Below are positions 10,690 to 22,987 of a DNA stretch of 64,000 bases, in pieces. The stretch covers positions 1,426,001 through 1,490,000 of the forward strand of contig JARGSG010000004.1 of the NCBI GenBank assembly GCA_030374805.1. Reading direction: 5' to 3'. The position numbers and the translations under genes were made by a program. Every line of letters starts with the position of its first letter. The stretch's first letter is position 1. This DNA comes from Gracilaria gracilis (taxonomy: Eukaryota; Rhodophyta; Florideophyceae; Gracilariales; Gracilariaceae). The notes beneath the pieces are model-generated. The model was not told the origin of the DNA. It saw nothing but the letters and a program-made list of their open reading frames with translations, and ran no database searches.

Positions 10690-13600
10690 GGCTGATGCGA
10701 GTAGCCGCTTCTTTTCCATTCGCGGCATTCGTGACCTAGTGATGAAAGTTGGCCAACTAAAAGCAACAGTACGGTTCATTATCGTCAACCACCTGGCAAC
10801 GGACTATATCCTTGGAAAAACTTTTATTGACAAGCATATGAAGGCAATTCTGCCACGCGGTCGTGCAGATGTGTCCCATAAAGGTCCCCGGGTAGCCATA
10901 ATTGCACGTTACAGACTTTCCACTCTTGACCAGAAGAACAACCACGTGCAACAATTTCCAATTAGGTATGACTAGCCAAAGCCGTTAAGATACCCCCAAT
11001 GCACCAAATGGTAGTGAAAGTAACATTCGACCGATCGGGTATAATAGCGCTACAAAACCGACCACGGGTATTGGAACGCAATTTGACCATGATGGCAAAC
11101 GGAATCGTGGACAACGTACTCACGATACCATTTCAAGTGTATTTCCGAAGCTTCAGTAACCACACGGGTACAATACCCAAATATACCGTCATCGGAATCG
11201 CCCTAACAGCCCAAGGCAGCCTATGCCCCATCGAGCCACAGAGAGAGAACGAGAACGTCACTGCTAAGGAAGAGGGAGAGGACAAAATGACAACTAAAAC
11301 CGGGAAGAGTAGGCTAGCGCCAAAAAAGACACACTATGGAGCTGGAAAATGTTTCAAGCTGGATGGAAGGGATCAGCATTGGCCTCGAGGATAAATTCTT
11401 TAAGGAACCGGTCTTCGACTTGCTGGAGCCGTTCAGTTCCATGTGGACGGGGCGCCTCGGCATCACCAAGGCCACGCAACACCATAGCGATCCGGTCCTT
11501 GTATCCAGAATGATACAAAAACAACGTTATAGGGCCTGTCAAAAAGCCCTAGCGGTTATACAGGACCATGCAGACACGATGCTCCAAGAAAAGGTTATTG
11601 AACCCGCACGGGCGGAATGAGCGAGCCCAGGGGTCTTCACCCAGACGAAAAAATACATCAGGATGCAACTTTGTGTAGACTACAGAAATTAGACGCCCTC
11701 ACGGTTCTCGATTCCTATTCTATTCCCAGAATGGATGAATGCATAGACTTGATGGGCGATGCTAATGTGTTTACTACATTGAAAGCCAACTTTGGTTACT
11801 GGTAGGTCGATATACAGTACGAAGACCGCAACAAAACAGTATTCACATTCCATGCAGGGATATACCGGTTCTTGCGAATGCTTCTCTGTTCACGTAATGC
11901 GCCAGCCATCCCCTATTGGGCCCCATACATCATTCTTTCGAGGGATAAATGGCAGACCGCCCTGGTGTACATTTAGGATGTGGTTGTCTACTCGCGGAAA
12001 TTACAAGAACAGTTTGACCACGTGCGTATGGTGCTCAGCCTTATACGGGATGCGGACGTAGCACTGAAACTACGCAAGTGCGTCTCATTTGACCATAAGG
12101 TAGAATACCTGGGACACATGATTAGCACAGGGAGCCTCAATGTGACGAAGCAGAATATCCGAGCTGTTCGGAAGGGTCGTATTCTCCAAACGCAGACGGA
12201 TCTCAGGCCTTTTATTGGCTTATGTAAGGTCTACCGTCGGGTCATGATGGGGTTCGCCAAGATAGCAGCCCTTCTTAACCGAAAGCTACAGAAGGGACAA
12301 CCCGACCAGTTCTGGTACCTGGGAGAGAAAGATATCAAAGCCTTACAAAATTTGAAAGCTGCCCTCCACTCACCACCAGTGCTGAAATTACCTAGGGCTG
12401 TTTTGCATCATACCACCGATACCGACGTCTCAGGGGCCCAAATTGGTTGTTGCTAAATGCAAGAACAAGAGGACGGGACTAAGTTACCAATCGGGTGCTG
12501 GAATAGAGCTCTCAACAAGACAGAGCAAAACTACACCGCCATGGAGAAAGAATTCCTAGCGGTGGTATGAAGTATGCTTACTTTTCGAACTTACCTATGC
12601 GGGGCGAATTGTACTTTATGAACTGATCGTGATGTCTTTAGGTGGATTCTGGGATGTGCAAACGCTTCTGGACAACTGGCCAGATGGAGGTTACGCCTAA
12701 TAGAGTTTGAATATGGCGTACATTACTGCCCAGAGATGAAACACAGAGAAGCCGACCCTCTTCAGCCCTTCCACACCAAGCGGTTGGTAGACGCACTGCT
12801 TGGGGACTTCATTTCATATGTCATGGTTCAACTTAACTAAAGGGACGGCGAACCTTAAGAAGATCTGAAAGCTATCTTTATGGGGGGATAAGAACTAGTC
12901 ACCGAAGAACGGAAAATTGAAGCCCAAGCGGAAAGGTGCGTACTAGTCATGGAAGAAGAACATTTCCCACCTACAAGAGAGGAGTTCATCAGGAACCATG
13001 CCACCGAAGCGTGCTAAACTTCATTAGCTAAAAAGGTAGGTTTGAAACAATCACAGTTTGAGTAGACCATGAGATATACCTGGTAAGGCAATCGCCGTTA
13101 GATGGAATGCTCCAAAAGGTCGTTTTGGAATCTTTTGGGCAACGGGTACTCCAATTAGGCCATATGCGGGGCTTTGCGGTTCATCCTAGACGCAGAACGA
13201 TACATTATACTTTGAGGAGAGATTTCTACTGGCCGTTGATGGCTATTCATTTCTTTACCTATGTGGATAGATGCTTATCTTGCGTTAAAGCCCGCGGAGA
13301 TCTGAGAGAACACCACGTGTATCTAAAGCTATTCCCAGCAGTGGGTGTACTGGAATTCGTAGATATCAACCTCCTTGGACCACGACCAGAAACGCCAAAA
13401 GGGTGCAAGTGTGTCATCGTCATCACCGATAGGTTTACTAAACTCACAAAAGCTGTTCCTTAAAAGAGTACAACTTCTGCGGTTCTGGCACAAACCTTTT
13501 TGGACCACGAGATGTATCCATATGGCGCATCGATATATCTCCTCACGGAAAATGGTTCCAATTTGGCCTCGAAATTCTTTGTGGAGGTTTGTAATGTTCG

Positions 13601-14590
13601 GTCTGAAACATTACTGTACGACCGCATACCGCCCGCAAGCCAATGGGCAAGTAAAACGATATAACGAGACCCTTGTGGCACGTATCCGACACTACGTAGA
13701 GGAACACCAGACCAGTTGAGCAGACTTTGTCCTACTGATTAAATATACCTACAACGGTCAGGTACATTGCTCAGCTGGAAACGACTCCATTTGACCTTGT
13801 TCTTTCACGACACATGCCTGGGGTTGTTTTCCAATCAGGTCCCGAAGACCAGAAGGCAGCGAGCAAACAAACCACATCCCAAGTCAAGAATGATATCCTA
13901 TCAAGACTACGACAGTCCTTAAAAGTAGGGAAAATCATGGAAGCCCAACAACGGTATAAACGTCTATATGACCAGAAGGTAAAACAATTCGTGAGGGTCT
14001 GACCAGGAGACTACGTCTATGTAGATGTCTCGCCGAATGGTGTAAGCCCAACATCGGCCAAAGAAGAAGAAGACCGCTTCGTGGATGAAAACATACGATC
14101 AAAGTGACTTCCAAGGTCTACAGCACCATTTAAAGTAATTAGAAGCGACAACCGTACGGTAAATATCCTCAAACATTGTTTAGAGAACACCGTATCGGTT
14201 GACCGCATCACCAAAGCCCCAACCGAAGAGAGGCCTCCGACTCAACAACCTGAAGTTCAACAAAAGCCGCCACCTCCAACAACATGGTAAAACCTGGTCA
14301 GCGAAGACCCAATGGGACCGAAAACAACAACCATGGAGTCACCACCACATGGAGACGCAAACACCAGCACCCTTACCATATTGGAAGGAGTTATCGACAC
14401 GATCGCTGGACACAAATGCACCATAGAAAGAATTCGGGACCGCATTTGGTGGTATAAATGGACATTCGTTCATGGTACAAGAGAAACTCCTGGCAATGTA
14501 CCCAACAACGTCCTTATCTGTTACTGGAGAAAACGTAAACAACAACGACCATCTGGATCATTTAATATCTCTTTAGGACAGCAACGGTAG
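10690..14590 (+). pseudogene. Decayed pol of gypsy relic G2 with chromodomain
   Basis: The pieces are collinear with the 1334-codon pol of G3. The protease-like part is at 10,740-11,240 (DYILGKTFIDKHMKAILP). Reverse transcriptase runs from about 11,390 to 12,456 and carries PRMDECIDLMGDANVFTTL; its active site at 11,968-11,979 reads Y-I-stop-D instead of YLDD. RNase H follows at 12,460-12,840. The integrase zinc region is at 13,107-13,300, and the core includes EFVDINLLG and QANGQVKRYNETL. A degraded chromodomain closes it at about 14,371-14,530 (ILEGVIDTIAG, then ICYWRKR), matching VVERVVDHRDT and ARYWRRR in G3. There are more than ten stops or frame changes. It is in the same lineage as G3 but much older. 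Confidence 0.85.
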
Positions 14591-14798
14591 AAGGTGGAAG
14601 CTTTATGAATACGATGGAGCCTTTCGCGTGCGTATCGCAATTAAGAAGCGGAAGAAGAGAACGTAGAAGAAAAACATGCAAAAGCATTAACGTTTATTGG
14701 CCAAAGGCTACCGCAAGGAGTCCACTAGATCATGAATACTACTTTCCGCTGTTGTGAGAGCCACCTCGGTCACTATCGGATTCCCCGCATGCTCCTGT

Positions 14799-15740
14799 TC
14801 ACGAGCTCCGTTCGGACCCACGGCCATGACCTCTACCACCAGAGCCGCCAACTGCCCATTTCCAGCCAGCGGCATCTGAGCCAACGGATAGCTTCGCAGT
14901 ACCGTGAGCGGCCGGCAGTGTAGCCGACTGCTGATGGCCTGTTGGAGTCGTCGTCATCATAGAAGTGACACCGGATGGAGCAGCAGCATCCGATGTGGCA
15001 AAACCAGAAGAGGCAGGCGCCGATGGAGACGAATATAACAGATCCGGTGACGTTAAGCCGGTGGAGAAACCCTGGCCACGTCAGAAGAACAGAGCAGGCC
15101 CAATTGCCTGGAAACTGCTACTGCAGTAGCGAAACCATAGAAGGTAGCTCCTCTCTCACCACCGTCTGGCCCATAACCACTAGAGAACTGATATGTTGGA
15201 TCGAAACCAACTGGATCAGAAAACGCTGGAATAGCCTGAGGGCTCAGAGCAAGAGATGTAGGACTTCGGTCTACCGTTTGGGATAAATAACCAACTTGGT
15301 TGGACACCAACAGAGACATACTATGTTGAAAATGGTCACGGAACCTTTGCAGCGCATTCATCAGGTTGCAATGTTGAAACAGGGTGGGAAAGTAACAAGT
15401 GAGTTCATCAATAGCCTAGGCGGCAGAAAACGGACCAGCACGGTTGAAATGCTGGAGACACGCCTGGTTGAGGCTGTGTAGCGCCGATTCAATATCCGTT
15501 AGGTTTCTTACCATCACCAGGTACCATTGGAGAAGGTACAGGCACTGAACAGAATGGACCTGGGACCCTATTACCAATCGAAGTGTTGGCCACTCCCCGA
15601 GTAGCCAATGGAGGAACCGTAGCGGGAAAGGGTGAAGCCACGTGGACATCGAAGGGAGCCGCAGAGGACTCGATGACCGATTAACGTCGTACCTTAACAT
15701 GTTCTACACCATTCGGACCAGGTACAGGATCATTAGTTAA
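14799..15740 (-). pseudogene. C-terminal half of the antisense gene of G2
   Basis: It lies on - and its stop at 14,801-14,799 is about 210 bp beyond the end of G2 pol, the same convergent layout as in G3. Reading inward, SVPVPSPMVPGDGKK at about 15,500-15,545 matches APLPTPMVTPVEAK of the G3 protein. LTDIESALHSLNQACLQHF near 15,440-15,495 matches ATLDDALLAARAWMRRAVN. NALQRFRDHFQHSMSLL near 15,320-15,365 resembles NLLGYLRAHFLLVLAS. The C-terminus GGSGGRGHGRGSERSS corresponds in kind and place to the Gly/Arg-rich tail of G3 (RGGSAAGRGTSPWGTRGRG). Stops and frame changes show it is dead. The N-terminal half is missing at the 15.74-kb boundary. Confidence 0.6.
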
Positions 15741-15770
15741 CGTCAGTGTTCCCGGAATGCTATTTTGGTA
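15741..15770 (+). repeat. Left inverted end of the 15.7-23.4 kb candidate element
   Basis: It begins CGTCAGTGTTCCCGGAATGC and pairs with the right end at 23,379-23,409. Confidence 0.45.
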
Positions 15771-17261
15771 TGGTAGATCGCTAGTTGTGAAAAAAAGTCC
15801 GAAAAAACTAGCATTTTTGCAGTTTGTGCTAGTTGGCAAGCCAAAATAACTTCTTCTAAATTACGTTTCTGTTCAGTACAGTTCGAACCTCATCTCTTGG
15901 GGTTGAAGGATAGTTTGCAATTTGTGTGTCAACGCTCGTAACTTTGCATTCCCCACACTCGTCAAAAAAACTCTAAAAATTTACAAATCAACCACTAGTG
16001 CTCCTTCATTCCAACCTTGCATTCGGATTCAGAGTCCCAGTTTTGCTAAATTTCAAGTTGGAGAACTCCAACGGAACATTTTCTCCATCTTTCTACACCG
16101 TCTTAGCCCCAAACTGGCCCCCAACCCCACCAAGTTTGTTCTCCTCCTGCTCCTCCAGTAGCCGTTTCCCGTTCGCACAGCCGCCGCCGCACTACTAAAC
16201 CCAAATAGTGGCGCTCCAATCGGAGGCTCCCGCGTCACACGGACCTTTCTATCCTCTCCTACCATCACCCCACCGTTTTGAATTTTCCTCAGCCGACTGC
16301 CTCGAACCTCCCCTCGATTCCCTTCTTTGCGACTCCCCGTCACCCACGCTCATCCATCCCTCGAGCCTGGTGTCAACTGCGACTATTTCTCCTTTCTCTC
16401 TTGCTTCCAAAAGCCTGCTTTCCGCACCAGTTTTTCACTTCAAACAACAATTTGCACGTTTTCTCTACCTGTCCTACTTGTGCCTCCAAAACCTCCACAC
16501 GATCCTTCAGCCCGATGTTGTCCTATCTCTTTCACAAACCTCCTCTCCGGTTCTCGATCCCCTTCACACCCTATCCATTCTCATTTCCCTCCTTTTCCCC
16601 AATGCAAACCTTGTCCCTACCCTCCTCCTTCCTTCCCGGTGCCGACTCTAGTACTTCCGTCTCGATGAACAAAACAGTTGTAGCACTCCTCCCTTCTCAG
16701 CACACGGTAAAACTGTCGGCCACACACCTACTTGCGCTGCACAATCATTTGGACCCCATTCATTTCTACTCTAAATCACCATTCCGAACAATCTCCATTT
16801 TTTCTTAGAAATCTCCACAATTTTCCCACTTCGGTCCATACCATATCCAATTAAAGCCCCCGATGCACCATCTCTCAAGTACCAACGGTACCATAAACTC
16901 TTACCTTCTATGATTTACTTCACTGCACACCTTCTCATAGACGCACTATTCGACCCTACCTTCTCTACAGTCCTCGTGCCCGTTTCTTTCTATAACTTAA
17001 TCTTGCAATTCCCTTTATTCACTGAAAAACTTTCTCCCGTGACCGGAAAGACAGCTCTGTCCTCTACTCAACGCTTTTATCACTTCTTCAAATGTAAACA
17101 ACTTTCCTTTCACAGCTACAAACACCCGATAGCTTCCAACAGCCCATACCTTCAATCAAACAAACTCATTACAATGAGCTCCCATTCATCTTGCCCCCGT
17201 TCTACAATCTGAAAGCTTTTGTCCTAGGTAGAGGCCGTATTGGCACCATGCTTTGCAATAA

Positions 17262-18008
17262 TTGCTTCCTTCAAGATACCTTTTTCTCCATCAAAGACTT
17301 CATTTCCGCAGATTGCCTTTCCCGAGGTCCAATATTCTTCTATGGCAGGAACAAAATTTTCGAAAAGTCATTCTATGTTGCCCAGCATCAAGAACAGTTA
17401 ACTTGGTTTTCAACCAGAATGGTCACATTCTATTCATAATTTCCCAAAATGTAATTGAGCACTGCATACGAGAAGCTCTTTACATCACCGTTCCCACTGT
17501 CGGCGCTTCCCAACAGGATGATGTGACGCTTCTCTCTCCCAATAATCTAAGCAAAGCCACTGGAAAGTGGGATCTGGCAATAGCTGAACGCCTCTGGACC
17601 GCAGGTCCCACTTGCTGTATCTTCGACGAAAACAACTTTTCCAACTCTTACTACCAAAAGCTCGTTTGGATCTCTTCCTTCAATCTCGTCGGTTCTTCAT
17701 TTGGATTCGTTACCATGTATGAAGTGGCTACCAAGTACAAAACTATTGTCTCAACTATAATGAAAGAACGTTTAGAGATAGTTACCTGCAACAAAGGCCT
17801 CTCTTACAATATCCCCGCCACAGTGGAGTCCAATCTGGAATATGGGAGCACCCTTATTACCTTCTCAGCCTTTCTCTCGGAGTATGAATCCAGAAATGTT
17901 TATTTTTATCTCACCTTCGCAGTTGGAAAAGTAGCTGGAAGTCAACGACCTGCCCTTTCCACCTCATCTCTGACAATGTTCTTGGAAATGGCATTTTTCG
18001 CTAATTAG
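17262..18008 (+). CDS. Hypothetical ORF, possibly an internal exon (248 codons)
   Basis: I do not recognise it. The frame begins at a TTG and has no early ATG. If it is real, its start must therefore lie in an upstream exon; the + strand from 16.2 to 17.2 kb has further open, pyrimidine-rich frames. The stretch from about residue 75 to 240 has ordinary protein composition (for example KWDLAIAERLWTAG and NLEYGSTLITFSAFLSEYES) with mixed hydrophobic segments. No conserved motif, knuckle or catalytic signature is visible. It lies inside the inverted-end region and may belong to that element. It could be chance. Confidence 0.25.
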   Translation: MLPSRYLFLHQRLHFRRLPFPRSNILLWQEQNFRKVILCCPASRTVNLVFNQNGHILFIISQNVIEHCIREALYITVPTVGASQQDDVTLLSPNNLSKATGKWDLAIAERLWTAGPTCCIFDENNFSNSYYQKLVWISSFNLVGSSFGFVTMYEVATKYKTIVSTIMKERLEIVTCNKGLSYNIPATVESNLEYGSTLITFSAFLSEYESRNVYFYLTFAVGKVAGSQRPALSTSSLTMFLEMAFFAN

Positions 18009-18560
18009 AACAAATCATAAACATTATATTCTCTGCATATACACACAATCTTCTCAGCCCGTGCAGATTGAGTAGTTTTTGTTCTTCAATTCTCTTAACG
18101 TTACCATTCAAACCAATCATCTGCTCAAATTTCATGTCAAGTTTCTATCAAGAACACAGACAAAAGTACAGGCCCTATATTAAAACTACGCATCTTCGTC
18201 ACCCATTATCATCCGTCCTTTCTCATAATCCCTATCTGTATTTTCAGCATGGCCACCTAGAATCTCTCTATTTCCTTTTCGTACTCGTCCTTTCCATCAT
18301 CTATATCTTTCATTCCACTCTCTTCCTCCGTTGTACTTCTCTCTCTCTCGTTCGCCCCCTCCTACTTCATCATGTCCGCTCAATATTAGTTTACACTGTA
18401 CAACATGCGTATATTAGATTTCAGAGCATACTAGAGCGCCATTTACAAAGAGATATTAAGCTCATATCATCTATAGTACACTTCCACAAGATTTTTTAAG
18501 CAATAGAGAAATAAATAAAAGGTTCGGGGGACTACTTTCGGCTTGGACCAGCGGACCGGG

Positions 18561-20072
18561 GTGGCGTGGCGCCTTATCGGTGCACCGATGAAGCGCCGTG
18601 CCACGCCTGTTCGCTGTCTCAAAGCGCCTTGAGTGATGAAGCTGTTATGGTGGCATACGTGCCACCATCAACGCGACGTGAGCGATGAAGCTGAAGTGCG
18701 CCGCGTCCCGCTGTTCAGTTGCTGTGAGTGATGGAGCTTGGCTGCTTGCATACATGGTACCACCAGGGCGTCGTTGAGAGCTGACCGGGGTGTCGTGGCG
18801 CATTATCGGTGCAACGATGAAGCACAAAGCCATTCCACTGTGCTGTTCCAGGCTAAAAGTATTCCAGCAGAAGAGCGCGGGCCCTGGATGCACAGTGTTG
18901 GGACCAACCGGGGCGGCAAGGCCAAAAACATTAATTTTTTGGAGAGTGGTCGAATTTGCAGCGGGGATTCATCGGTGCACCGATGAAGCGCCACTGCACT
19001 TCAAACCGATATGCGGCCATTAGTCTGAACCGCGGTCTTCGATGCGTTTTCAGGGGTTCAAGACCAATTGGAGGCACGCCTTTTCAATTTATATGAAGAG
19101 CACCCTCAGCAACGCCCGCCATAGACATTTAATCAAACTATGGGGCCCCAATTGAGTAATATTGGATTGAGAGTCTCCTTGGAGAGGGTTGATGTCAACG
19201 CTTTCTGTAAGACAGTGACATTGCTATACTTGATTACAAGCATTTGCTCGCTACAGTTATCTGTAGAGACGCACAAGTTTAGACTATGGCTAAGCAGCGA
19301 TATGTGTCGACCAGACGGTACCCGCGCTGGACAGCCGTATCTGTGAATTATCGTAGAACTGACGCAAATCTAGTACTATATATATAAATTTATACTGATT
19401 TTTGATTATTTTAAAGACTAATACCTTGGTGGAAGATTAAGATTCTCATTCTCATAGGAAGAGCTTCTTTATTGCAATCTTCACAACAGAAGGCGATTGG
19501 GCAATGGATGGAATTGCAATACCGTTTCATCTTTCCATAAATAAACCGCCAATTCGCTTCGGTCTAGCGTCCCCAACGTGCAGGCAGAGTAGCGGGTCCC
19601 ACACCGACTTCTGTGGTCGACACTCGGAGAAAGCCTACGCACACGAGCTCCTGATTCATTCTTCATGGCGCACGGACAGCGCACGAATGTGAAGTGGCAC
19701 TTCATCGGTAAACTGATGAAGCGCCACTGCATTCTGGTCAGCTGTCCGGCCGGGCTGGTCGCCAATAAAACTAAGTAGATTTTGGATACCGACAGCGGTT
19801 CGAAGCGCAGTAGCGCTTTATCGGTGCATCGATAAAAGGCCATACCATCTCGGTCCGTTGCCCAGCCTGGGCGGCTACCAATGAATTAAATAAATTTATT
19901 TCTGGAGGGACAGTGACCCAAAGCGGAGTGGCGCTTCATCGGTGCACTGATAAAACGCCACGCCACCGCGATACGCTGTGCAGTCTGGCCAGATGCCGAG
20001 GACGTAAGCAGTTTTATATCTGCACGAACAGTCCCCCAAAGCAGGGTGGCGCTTACTTGGTACGCCACCGGA
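18561..20072. repeat. Cluster of about seven related imperfect palindromes
   Basis: Each unit is a 25-47 bp hairpin built around the half-site TGGCGCTTCATCGGTG and its reverse complement. Approximate positions are 18,563-18,607; 18,787-18,836; 18,957-18,999; 19,685-19,732; 19,809-19,847; 19,923-19,966; and 20,044-20,070 (degraded). The first copy has outer arms extended by GGCGTGGC/GCCACGCC. Between copies 1 and 2 there are three degenerate direct repeats, GAGYGATGRAGCT, at 18,631, 18,680 and 18,726, and another palindrome, TGGTGGCATACGTGCCACCA, near 18,650. Spacing is irregular and there are no identical spacers. Confidence 0.7.
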
Positions 20073-21246
20073 GCTCCATCTCGCCCCGGTCCGCTTTTTA
20101 TCCTTTGCTGGTTTCTTTCTTTTTAAGATGGAGAGAGAGGTGGACTTCAAAAGAAATTAAAGCAGGTGAAACAAATCGTGTCCTCACGGAAGTGCTGGAA
20201 GAGGCGCATTGAGTGTGTGGTTTCGGACATGTAGAATGGCTTTAAACAATATTTATGGTGATTATTCGTCCTGTCACAGTACTGATAGAGGTGATATGCT
20301 GATATAAAAAGCTATTAATTTCTACATCAGAACATACTGTACCCCATCCAATCGTACTTAAGTAGAGCCCGCGAATTTTTCAGGTCGAGAGGGAAATGCT
20401 TGCAATAGGGAGAATGTGCCCGTTCGCAAAGTTCAAGTCTCAAGTTGGGAATATTTCATGTTAGAAGAGCTCTGTGATAAGCAGTACACGTAGTTGTAGT
20501 TGTATATAATGCACAGAGCACACCATGACATATTTTAGCCACGTATTACTTGGAACGTGGCAGACGATATTGCGTTTTTAAAAAGTACAAGTGCGCGTAC
20601 TTATATACTTCTGCCTCCCCGCAGCCCACTAGAAGTTACAGTTGAGTGTTTTCATCGCGATCTGGACTCAACAATTTGCATTACTGTCTCTACTAGATTT
20701 TGAAAGTGTCTCTACTCCTCGCGCTTACCTCGATTGCGCTTGTTTCTCCCACCCGATTCTTCTCCGCGTGATCGCTGGTACGTACTCTCGCTTCCAATCT
20801 TCATTCCCATAGCGACCATATCGTAGGACTACAAGCCGCAGTAAGGACCTATCGCACAGATCCGACTTGTCGAGGCGACGGGGATAGTGTGCAAGTTTTT
20901 GAGTGTTAACGGAAGTACAGAGAGAAAAAATCGGCGAGACCTAAGAAAATCAGTAGGTGAAAAGTGCTTCTCTCTTGAGCCTTTTGATAGACGCAAGTGT
21001 TAGTAGCTTCGAAGAGAAGAGGAAAAGCTCTCAGAGTCGCTCGAAGGATAAGATGTTGTACGGAAATAAAAGTTGGGTCACTTTTAAGGGAGTTGAGGCC
21101 TCGGAGAGAGAAGACTACTTTCCCAGTCGAGTTGTTAAACAGTTTGTTCCATGGTATTTTGAGAGATTTTCGAATGTCAAGGGAGGAGAGCCTCTTGAGA
21201 TTCTCGGAGGGTCACGAAGTCTAATTGGCGTGCTTCGAATGTTGGG

Positions 21247-22050
21247 TTATGGGTTCGATGAGAAGAGGATGGTGTACACAGAGTTCCGGTCCGGAAATGG
21301 TGCATCTGGATCATGGATGTTAAAATAAGGTTCGGTTGAAGATGACGCGCAGTAGCTCACGATGATCCGGTGACAATGGCCGAGAATGCCGTGTGCGTCA
21401 TGTAAGAGGTGGCTGGATTGAAGAAAGTTGGAAAGTATCCGAGAAGGAGGAGGGTTTGCTGATACATTCAGGACTGAACGAATCAAAGAAGTTGAGGAGT
21501 GTGATGTGAAGGGAGTAGCAGGTGATGAAAGAGGCATCGAGGGAAGTGGAGGACTTGTCCGAAAATGTTTGGACGAAGCCGATGAAGTAGTCGATACCAC
21601 TGGTGTTGGGGAAGGGCCAGATGCCTGATTCATTTGAAGACTGCATGATTGCTGATTTGGGGCTTGAGCAGCTTCTTTTTTTAGGAAAGAAGCTCTGGAG
21701 GGAGCAGAAATGAAAAAGACGAAGGAGGTTGTTAGGGAGTCAGGGAGAAAGAAGGTGTTTTCGAAATTTTCGAGTTTGAGTTGTGGTTTAAGCACTTGGA
21801 ATGAATCCTTTCCGATGATTGTAGCAGTGAATAGTATCTGTCGCTCGTGGAGGCGGGGAGGGGGGTTGAGGCCAATGATGATGTCTAAGTGTTGAGAGAG
21901 GTTCTTTTGACGTTCGACAGACCTGGTAGTGGAGGAGACGGTGTTCTGGAAAGCAGATCTGGAGAAGTAGGAGTTGTGATCTAGGGAGATGAGTTCATCT
22001 GCCTTGCGATGGGTGAGGGTGCAAGCGATGGAAGATATGTAAAGGAACAT
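21247..22050 (-). CDS. Hypothetical Ser/Pro/Thr-rich ORF (267 aa)
   Basis: It opens with ATG at 22,050-22,048. Residues 1-100 look like ordinary protein. Residues 115-215 are dominated by Ser, Pro and Thr, and the coding strand is strongly pyrimidine-rich. No family is recognised and no domain motif is seen. A second - frame at 22,663-22,151 of similar composition starts inside the fold-back MITE; I do not annotate it. Compositional bias alone can keep such frames open. Confidence 0.25.
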   Translation of the reverse strand: MFLYISSIACTLTHRKADELISLDHNSYFSRSAFQNTVSSTTRSVERQKNLSQHLDIIIGLNPPPRLHERQILFTATIIGKDSFQVLKPQLKLENFENTFFLPDSLTTSFVFFISAPSRASFLKKEAAQAPNQQSCSLQMNQASGPSPTPVVSTTSSASSKHFRTSPPLPSMPLSSPATPFTSHSSTSLIRSVLNVSANPPPSRILSNFLQSSHLLHDAHGILGHCHRIIVSYCASSSTEPYFNIHDPDAPFPDRNSVYTILFSSNP

Positions 22051-22562
22051 TTGTTTGAGGTGGGAGTTGTTGAGGGGAAGGAATGAGGGGTGCGGTTGGG
22101 GAGGTGGAGAGGTGGAGAGAGAGCAGACGGTGGTGTGGACGATATGGTAGTCATATTGAGTGTTGAGGGAGAGGGAGACCTTTTGCTGGTTTTAGAAGTT
22201 GTCGTCGGCGGAAAAAAGGGTGGGGGAGGGCGATTGGTAGGGGGAGGTGGAGGTGGTGGTGCGAGTTAGAGGTTGAACTGGTGAATCCTTGTGCTTGAGA
22301 GAAAGTGAAGAGCGCTACCGCCGAGCGAGGAGATACGCTTTTTGGCTGCGAGGCTGTTTGTGATTCTACTTTGGTGCCTTTCGATGGAGGGCATGGTGCG
22401 AGCGAAGAAGGCGCAACCTTCAATGCAGCCGTTAGGTCTGGCGGGGAGTGATGTGGGGCTGTTAGGGAAAAGGGGGGTTGCGTATCAGGGAGCGTAATAT
22501 GGCGCACTGATGTTGGGACAGAGTGGTGGGGAAGAATGCACGTTTTGTGAAGGCGTTCCCTA

Positions 22563-22987
22563 GGAAAAAAACTTTTTATAAATGGCGCACTACGTTTTGC
22601 AAAAAGTAACAAATGGCGTAGAAAATTTTTGTTTTTGTTGAAGAGATGGCGTATAAATTCCATGCTTTACGCCATTTCACAGCCATTTATAGCATGATCT
22701 AGAAAAAGATTTACCCCATTTTTGACACTTTTCATAAATGGCGTACAAACAATGAATAAGTTTTTAGCACTCGTATTCGAGGCATTAAGTTTTGTTTTAT
22801 ATTTGTACGCCATTTATAGAAAGTGTCAAAAATGGCGTAAATCTTTGTCTAGATCATGCTATAAGTGGCGGTGAAATGGCGTAAAGCATGGAATTTATAC
22901 GCCATTTCTTCAATCAAAACAAAAGTTTTCTACGCCATTTGTTACTTTTTGCAAAACGTAGTGCGCCATTTATAAAAAGTTTTTTCC
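22563..22987. mobile_element. Fold-back MITE, 425 bp
   Basis: The whole unit is one long inverted repeat: arms of about 200 bp (22,563-22,768 and 22,795-22,987) are near-complementary around a loop of about 30-40 bp. The ends read GGAAAAAAACTTTTTATAAA and, in reverse complement, GGAAAAAACTTTTTATAAAT. They are flanked on both sides by TA within CCTAGG (22,559-22,564 and 22,986-22,991), as expected for Tc1/mariner/pogo-type TA target duplication. The arms repeat the word ATGGCGTA many times. There is no coding capacity. A pogo-like transposase relic lies at 27-29 kb, but I cannot link the two by termini. Confidence 0.85.

Noticed and set aside
8429-14590. Repeat-induced point mutation as the cause of G2 decay
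   Set aside because: The stops and changes come with many frameshifts and show no consistent CpA or TpG bias that I could see. Ordinary decay explains it.
18561-20072. CRISPR-like array
   Set aside because: The palindromic units vary in sequence and spacing, spacers are not uniform, and the context is eukaryotic.
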